Shown here piece after piece: positions 40,014 to 46,558 of a stretch of DNA of 46,558 nucleotides. The translations under genes were made by a program, and so were the position numbers. Numbering within the stretch: position 1 is the stretch's first letter; each line of letters starts with the position of its first letter. Origin of the DNA: an uncultured Roseibacillus sp. (GTDB lineage Bacteria; Verrucomicrobiota; Verrucomicrobiia; Verrucomicrobiales; Akkermansiaceae); assembly GCA_937949965.1 (NCBI GenBank), contig CALFBF010000098.1:1-46558 (forward strand), written 5' to 3'. The notes beneath the pieces were generated by a model. It saw nothing but the letters and a program-made list of their open reading frames with translations, did not search any database and had not been told where the DNA came from.

Positions 40014-42152
40014 GTGGCTCTCTCAATCAACGGACGTTTCTTCGAAAAGGACGATCAACCCTTCTACGTAAAGGCGGTCACCTACGGCCCGTTTCCGCCC
40101 GACAATCTGCCCTACCATGCGATCGAGCTTAATCGAATCGCGCAGGCTGGCTTCAACACCATTCGCACCTACGAAAAACCAGACTCTTCGCTACTCGACC
40201 TCGCCGCTGAGCATAATCTTATAATCATCCCCACGATTCCTTGGGACTGGGATTCTCTTTTTACAGAAAACCCCGAAACTCTCCTCTCTGCTAAAGACGA
40301 ACTGACCCTCTTTCTATCTCAATACGGGAAACACCGTGCCTTAGGAGCGCTCATTCTGGCCAACGAAATTCGGCCCGATCTCGCCCGTTTCATGGGCCCT
40401 GTTAGAGTGCGTGAGATTCTTGAAGAACTCATCACTCATTGCCAGGAACAGGCACCATTGCTTCCCATTGCTTACGCCAGCTTCCCTACTACGGAATACC
40501 TCGAACCACGCAACGCAGACTTCACCGCCTTCAACGTCTACCTTGAGAAACAAGAAGACTTTGCGAAGTACCTGCGCCGTCTCCATAACATTGCGGGTGA
40601 TCGCCCTCTCCTCCTCAGTGAATTTGGCTACAATACCTTTCGCGAAGGTTACTCCGAACAATCCCACCCCGACCTGGAGAAGCTACAAACCGAGATGCTC
40701 AGCTGGGCCTATCAAACTGCGCAGCAAGAATGGGCAGCAGGCTTTACGGTCTATGCTTGGTCAGACCTCTGGTTCAATGGCGGAGTAGAAGTCCAGGACT
40801 GGTCCTTTGGACTGACTCGACGCGATGGCAGTGCCAAACCCGCGCTCTCGGCGCTCTCTCCTCTAATGTCCAAGGGAAGGCCTCCCCTCGACAAGCCTCC
40901 TCTCTTCACGATTGCGATCTGCACTCGCAACGGAGGTCATCGCCTGAAGGAGAATCTACCCTTCTTTGAAAAAATCGACGACCCCCACTACGAGTTACTC
41001 GTCGTCGATGACGGTTCCACCGATGACACCTCACTCATCGTGCAGGACTTTCTCACAAACTGCACTCTCACCGGACGCTTACTCCATCAAGATCCCTCTG
41101 GGCTCTCGGCGGCTCGTAATCATGCCGCTCGCGAAGGAAGGGGCGAGTTCATTGTCTACATCGATGACGATGCTCGTCCGCACCCTTACTGGTTAGAAGC
41201 TCTCCGCAGCGCCTTCGCTCGCAATCCGAAAGCGGCCGCTGCGGGAGGACCGAATCTCGCCCCCGTGCCGCACTCTTATCAAAATGCTATTGTGACCGCC
41301 TGTAGCGGCAACGCCTCACACATCCTCTTCACTGACACCACCGCTGAGCATCTCCCGGGTTGCAACTTTGCGCTCAAACGGGAACTTCTGCTTGAGATTG
41401 AAGGCTTCGACAAACGCTACCATACGGCGGGTGATGACGTTGATGTCTGCTGGCGCTTACTAGATGCGGGATACCAACTGGCCTTCCACCCAGCTGCTTG
41501 CATCTTCCACGACCGACGCGGAACCATCCGTCAATTTCTCCGCCAACAGCGCGGTTACGGGCAAGCCGAGGCCCTTCTCTATCAGAAGCACCCCGCACGC
41601 TTTGGACCCGACGGCATCCGTTGGGAAGGCTTCATCTACTCCGGCGCCCCCCTCTCTGCCGACCACGACTCCGTGATCTATCATGGCCCGATGGGAGAAG
41701 CTCCCTATCAGATGCTACAACTCACTCACATGCCGGTGCGCCCTCTCGCTCGTAATTACCGGAGCAAGCTCAACGAATTTGTGGTCAGAGGAGTGAACTG
41801 GCTTGCCCGTCAACAAAGGCGTGAAACCCGGAAAGAACACGGAGGGCCTGCAGGCTCTTGGCAAGCCCCTGAACCCAATCATCAAGAGCCAGATAAAGAA
41901 ACCCGTCTCGACTTCCCTCTCAACGAGAACAACACTCGCAAACGTCTCCTTGCACAACTGCAGGAGCAAGGGTGGACCGTTGCCCACGACGATTCACAAG
42001 CAGATCTCCAGCGAGGACCCATTCAGCTTCTTACTGCCGAGACCGTGCACGCAAAAGAGAACGTGACTCTGCACCTAAAAATCATTCACCCCCCGGTGGA
42101 GATTGAACCAGTGAAAGAAGAACTCACCGCTATCGCACAAAAAGACACTTAG
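40014..42152 (+). CDS. Fusion protein: N-terminal clan-A glycoside hydrolase-like domain + GT2 glycosyltransferase
   Basis: N-term (about 40014-40880): GFNTIRTYEKPD, GALILANEIRPD (NE acid/base), PLLLSEFGYNT (E nucleophile). Then FTIAICTRNGGHRLKENLPFF...ELLVVDDGSTDDTS, GLSAARNHAAREGRGEFIVYIDDDARPHPYWL, GGPNLAP, FDKRYHTAGDDVDVCWRLLDAGYQL (GT2). GTG start. Confidence 0.9.
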   Translation: MALSINGRFFEKDDQPFYVKAVTYGPFPPDNLPYHAIELNRIAQAGFNTIRTYEKPDSSLLDLAAEHNLIIIPTIPWDWDSLFTENPETLLSAKDELTLFLSQYGKHRALGALILANEIRPDLARFMGPVRVREILEELITHCQEQAPLLPIAYASFPTTEYLEPRNADFTAFNVYLEKQEDFAKYLRRLHNIAGDRPLLLSEFGYNTFREGYSEQSHPDLEKLQTEMLSWAYQTAQQEWAAGFTVYAWSDLWFNGGVEVQDWSFGLTRRDGSAKPALSALSPLMSKGRPPLDKPPLFTIAICTRNGGHRLKENLPFFEKIDDPHYELLVVDDGSTDDTSLIVQDFLTNCTLTGRLLHQDPSGLSAARNHAAREGRGEFIVYIDDDARPHPYWLEALRSAFARNPKAAAAGGPNLAPVPHSYQNAIVTACSGNASHILFTDTTAEHLPGCNFALKRELLLEIEGFDKRYHTAGDDVDVCWRLLDAGYQLAFHPAACIFHDRRGTIRQFLRQQRGYGQAEALLYQKHPARFGPDGIRWEGFIYSGAPLSADHDSVIYHGPMGEAPYQMLQLTHMPVRPLARNYRSKLNEFVVRGVNWLARQQRRETRKEHGGPAGSWQAPEPNHQEPDKETRLDFPLNENNTRKRLLAQLQEQGWTVAHDDSQADLQRGPIQLLTAETVHAKENVTLHLKIIHPPVEIEPVKEELTAIAQKDT

Positions 42153-43030
42153 GTTGCGGGGGCGATTCGCTGCAGGACAAGCGCCAGCACAAACGCGCAA
42201 AGGCTCAGTCCCGCAAAAGGCCAAAGATAAGGAGCTGATCCCACGGACGCTAGCAGCGTAAGCACTCCAAAATCAACAAGACAAATGGCAGCAAGGAAGA
42301 AGGAAACCCCTCGTGAGATAGCAGTCTTCAATAAGCGCTGACCATAAGCAGCCACCACCCCGAAAAAGAGAGTCCCCAAAACGCCTGCGATTCCCGAATA
42401 CGAGAACAATAGTAATCCTGGCAAAGTCAGGAGCACAAAGGCACTCCCCTTTTTCCAAAGACCCAATACTCCCTTGGCCTCATAACGAGCGAGCAAGGAA
42501 AGACCGGCCACGTAGGAACTCAGCCCAAGGACGGGCAAGACCAGCCCCGATGCCAAAATCAAAGCACCCCCCTGAGCCATAAAACCCAGCATATACAAAG
42601 CCCCTCGACAACAACCCATTGGGACAATGCCCCAAGCCGTCTTCTTGTGCAGCCACGTGTAGAGCCCGATGAAAGCAATCAGCACAAGCGCCACCGCTCC
42701 CGTCTGCCCATTCTGGCCAAAAGCAAAAGCTAACCCCAAGCCAAGCGAAACGAGGGCTAGCAAAAGAACAAAGGAAGAACCTAGTCGGCCAGAAGGGAGA
42801 GCGCGTTCCGGCTTGTGCTGACGATCCCAAGACTGATCCTGCCAATCATTGAGAAAACAGCCTCCGAGATAGAGCGCACAAGCCGCAAGCGCAGGAACGA
42901 ATAAACGAAACCCTCCTACGGGAACAGCACCCGAAAGAATCACCGAGCCAAAAATGACATTGCTAACTACAGAAGGAAGATTAGCCACCCGACCAGCAGC
43001 CAAGACATCAATGACGGCACCACGATTCAT
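42149..43030 (-). CDS. eboC: UbiA-family prenyltransferase-like membrane protein, EboC
   Basis: AGRVANLPSVVSNVIFG, CALYLGGCFLNDWQDQSWDRQHKPERALPSGRLG (ND..D...D/RP..P.G pattern), many TM helices; overlaps eboE by 4 nt. Confidence 0.82.
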   Translation of the reverse strand: MNRGAVIDVLAAGRVANLPSVVSNVIFGSVILSGAVPVGGFRLFVPALAACALYLGGCFLNDWQDQSWDRQHKPERALPSGRLGSSFVLLLALVSLGLGLAFAFGQNGQTGAVALVLIAFIGLYTWLHKKTAWGIVPMGCCRGALYMLGFMAQGGALILASGLVLPVLGLSSYVAGLSLLARYEAKGVLGLWKKGSAFVLLTLPGLLLFSYSGIAGVLGTLFFGVVAAYGQRLLKTAISRGVSFFLAAICLVDFGVLTLLASVGSAPYLWPFAGLSLCAFVLALVLQRIAPAT

Positions 43031-44211
43031 TTGGAAGAAGAAGTGTAAGGCTCCGCATCACCTCTTAAGACCCATTGAAACTCGCGCACAATCTGATCTC
43101 GTAAAGAAGTTTGTAACCCCGTGGGTAGCACGCCCCAAGTGTAGGTCTCGATCTCAAAGTGCTGGCAAAAGTCTGGCCAAGCCTGACGGTATGCTAACAA
43201 ATCACGAACATGTTGTTGAGTAGTGCCCAGTGGCGAATCCGCTTCTGCATAGAGAGGAACATGGAAGTGACAGCGTGCCCGATCGCCCTGCGTGATAGTA
43301 AGTTCGCCAGATGTGAGAGCCTGATAGAATTCGGGTAAATCACGCAGGCGAGTCAATCCTTGCCCATGCTGCACGATCACTTGATGGAGATAAGTCGGCT
43401 CTTCAAAACGCCGCAAGGAAGAGAGGGAATCCGCAGCGGTGGGATCAAACTCAAGGGCAGACGAGAGATGCACTTTCGAAATCCGAATTCTGGCTTCACG
43501 AAACGCGCGTAAGGATTCCTCGCATTCGTCAAACTCAATGGCGAAGTGACAACAGTCATAGTTAATCCCAATTCGTCGTCGCGCACAATCGGGATCTCTG
43601 GCCTGCGCAAAGAAGCGCTCAAAAAAAGCAAGAGTCTCGGTCGTGTTCTCAAAGTGACCTAAAGGTTCGGGTTCAAGACCAAGGTGCAAGTCTTTCCCTG
43701 AAGATAATGAAAGCTCTTCGACGAAGGAGGCGCAGTCCTCTAAGTAAGAAAAAATGAGATCCTCATCCGCCTCGAATTCCTTAAAAGAGCCCGGCAACGT
43801 AGAAACCGATCCCCCACAATCCGATGGAGCTAAAACAGCTATGACTTCGAAAAGCCGTTTCGTGTACTCCAGTCGCTCCGAGGTGGTCCAGTCTGGTCGA
43901 TAGACATTCTCCTTCACGCGAGTATCGTGGAAGTCTCCATACGGGAAGCCATTGATGGTGAAGACATAAGTCTGGTGCTCCTGCAACCAACTCGCAAACT
44001 CGTCTAGGCGTTGGCCTGTTAGAAGTTCCTCGACGGCCTGCGCTGATAAACGAAGACCAATCGCAAATTCGCCGGAACAATCACCTGCTTCACGCAGGGA
44101 ATCGCGCACCGACAAGACATCTTGCCTTAAAACACGAAAAGTTTCCTCCCAGCTCTCCGCTGGATGAACATTTGTGCAGTAGGCTAGATGGTGATCATGA
44201 TTCCATTTCAT
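43027..44211 (-). CDS. eboE: Xylose isomerase/AP-endonuclease-fold sugar isomerase-like protein, EboE
   Basis: KWNHDHHLAYCTNVHPAESWEETFRVL, IGLRLSAQAVEELL, YVFTINGFPYGDFHDTRVKENVYRPDWTTSERLEYTKRLFEVIA, GLEPEPLGHFENTTETLAFFERFF, GINYDCCHFAIEFDE. Confidence 0.87.
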   Translation of the reverse strand: MKWNHDHHLAYCTNVHPAESWEETFRVLRQDVLSVRDSLREAGDCSGEFAIGLRLSAQAVEELLTGQRLDEFASWLQEHQTYVFTINGFPYGDFHDTRVKENVYRPDWTTSERLEYTKRLFEVIAVLAPSDCGGSVSTLPGSFKEFEADEDLIFSYLEDCASFVEELSLSSGKDLHLGLEPEPLGHFENTTETLAFFERFFAQARDPDCARRRIGINYDCCHFAIEFDECEESLRAFREARIRISKVHLSSALEFDPTAADSLSSLRRFEEPTYLHQVIVQHGQGLTRLRDLPEFYQALTSGELTITQGDRARCHFHVPLYAEADSPLGTTQQHVRDLLAYRQAWPDFCQHFEIETYTWGVLPTGLQTSLRDQIVREFQWVLRGDAEPYTSSSK

Positions 44212-44517
44212 ATTCGTGATATTCGTGTTTACCCCTCTACCGAAGGAGAAAGAATCAAGCTTTCATCTTTTCTATTTCTTCAGAAAATTTGATACTCAAT
44301 TTTTAAAATAAGGTCTAGGGCACGTTTGCGAATTAAACTGTGATGTTGAATGAAATGGAGACAATTCAGACTGACATAACCTTCGAAAAATGATTCCACA
44401 TTCTCTCAAATCGAGGCGGCTTGAAAGCCTGTTGAATAAGCTCATCAGCTTTCAAACTAACAATGAATTGAGGAAGTTAGGGAGCATCTTCCTGGAACAA
44501 GGTTATCGGAGGTGCCC

Positions 44518-44801
44518 TTCAACGAAAAACAGAAAGTTCGCATCCTCAAAAAATCCGCACTCACTGATAGAAGCCGGAAAAGAGCAGTGCCGAGTACAAT
44601 GTCAGTAGTCAGACAATCTTCTCGCAGAAGAGAAAATATGAAAACGTGGATGTAAATGAGGCACGCACACTTCTAGTGTTAGAAGAAGAAAACAGCCGAA
44701 TAAACGCATCATTGCCGATCACGATCAACATGAACGAACAATTGAAAGTAGGAACAAAAAAGGATCTCCCGAACTTGTCCACGCAGACCACAGGCGGATA
44801 A
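44518..44801 (+). pseudogene. Decayed IS3-family OrfA (transposase HTH) remnant
   Basis: Two frames: FNEKQKVRILKKS, then after a frameshift (about 44560) KPEKSSAEYNVSSQTIFSQKRKYENVDVNEARTLLVLEEENSRIN, the IS3/IS911 OrfA HTH plus leucine-zipper pattern (..EQT.YRWK.KYGGMDVNEAR.LK.LEEEN.RLK). No intact ORF. Confidence 0.72.
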
Positions 44802-44888
44802 CGGAGACACTCTGAATATTCACCTAGATTTTCAGAAAACGCCCAAGAAAAGATTGACATTGAATATACATCTTCTAAAAAACGAAAA

Positions 44889-45836
44889 ATGATGCGTTTT
44901 GGTAATCAAATGAAATTTTTAGGAGATCGTAGAGTCTTAGTTCTTTTAACCGCAGTTACAACTTTCACTATCGCTCAATCTATTAATAACTTCAAATCAA
45001 AAAAGATAGATACAGAACGAACAAAAATTACAGAAAATAACAAAAAAAAGTCAGCACGATCTCTCTCTGCTGAAGTAACAGCCGAGAGGGCATCGAGCTT
45101 TACCCGATCACAACTTCAACAGAATAAGGATTCCATCTCGGACAAAGAAAAGATTGAAATTAACTCTCTAGCTGATGCTGTTGAAGTAGATGTTAAAGTG
45201 AAAAAAGATGTTTCCTTTGAGCTGGCCGGGCTACAAGCAAAAAAACGACAAGAAGCGATCTCGAAAGAGTATAATCAATTATTTATCAACAAATATGGAC
45301 TGAGTGTTGAAGAAGGAGAAGCGCTCTCTCAAGCAGTCTATGAAATCGAGAAATCAAGGATAGAAGCACAGTATCTCTTAGATAACTTGGAATATCAAAA
45401 GAACGATTTCAATGAACTTGTTCGAAATAATTTGTCCGAAGAAGATTACGAAACGTACCGTTCCTATGAACAAAATAAAAAGACAGAAGAGTATTTTGCT
45501 GATTTCGACTCTTTCGTGAATCAAGACAAATATGCGAATTTAAATACACAAGACCGAGAAGAACTACGACAATTAGTAGGAGAATTTCAAACAGGTTCAA
45601 CTATCGACAATTCTACTGGCCCATATGGAAATCCACCTTCGGTCCTTGGTGCAATCTACGAACCAAACTCTCCTGCACAAGAGTTTTTTATCAACGATCA
45701 AGTCTCTTTGTTAACTGGCGAAAGGGACTATCTCAGACAACAAGCATCTTCGGACAAACAGGCTGAAATTATCGAAGGATTCTATAACGAAAAAATTAAC
45801 GAAGTATTATCTCTCTCCGACGAAATTGAGCCTTAA
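44889..45836 (+). CDS. Hypothetical membrane-anchored, highly charged coiled-coil protein
   Basis: 315-aa ORF in an AT-rich segment; N-terminal hydrophobic segment RRVLVLLTAVTTFTIAQSI, then Lys/Glu/Gln-rich helical sequence. No recognised family. Confidence 0.6.
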   Translation: MMRFGNQMKFLGDRRVLVLLTAVTTFTIAQSINNFKSKKIDTERTKITENNKKKSARSLSAEVTAERASSFTRSQLQQNKDSISDKEKIEINSLADAVEVDVKVKKDVSFELAGLQAKKRQEAISKEYNQLFINKYGLSVEEGEALSQAVYEIEKSRIEAQYLLDNLEYQKNDFNELVRNNLSEEDYETYRSYEQNKKTEEYFADFDSFVNQDKYANLNTQDREELRQLVGEFQTGSTIDNSTGPYGNPPSVLGAIYEPNSPAQEFFINDQVSLLTGERDYLRQQASSDKQAEIIEGFYNEKINEVLSLSDEIEP

Positions 45837-45839
45837 GGA

Positions 45840-46558
45840 TAGGGCATCTCCATTTAAGAAATACCCATAAGTGACTCAAGATAAGAGTTATCCATGAGGG
45901 CGTATAATCGCCTTCCTCGGAGGGCTTCTTTCGGGTGTTTTCTATCGAGCTTGAGAATGTTTAGCGTAATTCGCCGTAGAGTCGAGAGATTCGCTGCCGC
46001 ATACCTCGTCCGGGCACGGCAGGCATCTTCCTTTAAAGCAACATCCAAAACCCAATAACACCGATTTTCGATCCCCCAATGGCTTCGGCTGTATCTCAGC
46101 ACTTCCTTAGCATCGCTTACTTTACTATTAAGACAGTATCTAGTTTCACGGCGAGACTTTCCTTCGCTTAGATGAGTCTCACTCTCGATTTTAACAAGTG
46201 CTCGCAACCCCTTCCAGAGTTTAGCGGCTTCTTGAGACAAGTAACCTTTACTCGCCAGCACGGTTGCGGCTCGTCGTTCGATGTGACCGTGACCTTTGTT
46301 TACGGCCGTGTGATTTTGGTCCGGACTTTCCAGAGAAATATCCGCTTTTTCAAAGGCGGCAATTGTTTGATGATGAATGGTTTCTTGGTTTCCCTTGAGC
46401 GCCAAAAAATAGTCTGTACCAGAGTCTTTAAGCTGCTTTGCAAGCTCGCGTTGAGTGTCCATCGCGTCGCTACTGACAATCGTTCTGGGTTAGATCGAGT
46501 TGGGCGATGATTTCAGGAATGGCTGTGATTTCGTTGCTTTTGGAGCGAGATTCTGGGA
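45840..46558 (-). mobile_element. 3'-terminal part of an ISAs1-family-like insertion sequence, truncated by the window edge
   Basis: Contains the transposase fragment 45854-46558; putative terminal repeat beginning tagggcatctccatttaag at 45840 immediately downstream of the transposase stop. Confidence 0.65.
45854..46558 (-). pseudogene. ISAs1-family transposase, frameshifted, 5' end outside window
   Basis: AMDTQRELAKQLKDSGTDYFLALKGNQETIHH, RRETRYCLNS, LRYSRSHWGIENRCYWVLDVALKEDACRARTRYAAANLSTLRRITLNIL. Upstream ESRSKSNEITAIPEIIAQLDLTQ is in a different frame (shift near 46480-46490). Confidence 0.82.

Noticed and set aside
44390-44608. 72-aa ORF MIPHSLKSRRLESLLNK...
   Set aside because: Overlaps the IS3 OrfA remnant in another frame; no recognisable domain, likely chance ORF in degenerate DNA.
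44316-45846. TAGGGCA at 44316 and at 45840 as a pair of terminal inverted repeats bounding a composite element
   Set aside because: Both copies are in the same orientation and share only about 7 bases, so they do not form an inverted pair; not enough to define an element.

Overview
The window looks like a gene-dense chromosomal segment from a Verrucomicrobiota-like bacterium. This taxon call is inferred from an ECF-sigma/Ser-Thr-kinase pair, a PEP-CTERM protein ending in RRRR, a DUF1080 protein and LPS genes; nothing in the sequence proves it. About 95% of it is ordinary: purL (3' end), a GlcD-like oxidase, fabD, pgi, apt, ccsA/hemX-hemA, kdsA, an LptA/C-like gene, lptB, hrpA, pta, moeA and one tRNA-Asp(GTC). 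The items most worth a second look are: (1) a single ORF fusing a GT4 glycosyltransferase to an LpxH-like metallophosphoesterase; (2) a single ORF fusing a clan-A glycosidase-like domain to a GT2 glycosyltransferase, running tail-to-tail into a two-gene eboE-eboC unit; (3) a POT/PTR transporter with a long soluble insert carrying GspG-pseudopilin-like motifs (DPWGRPLSYE...SAGPDG); (4) a cupredoxin-porin operon facing an ECF sigma-Ser/Thr kinase operon; (5) an AT-rich right end (about 44.2-46.56 kb) with a decayed IS3 OrfA remnant, an orphan membrane-anchored coiled-coil ORF and a frameshifted ISAs1-type transposase. I saw no CRISPR array, rRNA, prophage or recognisable defence system. All family assignments come from reading the translations by eye; no database search was run.
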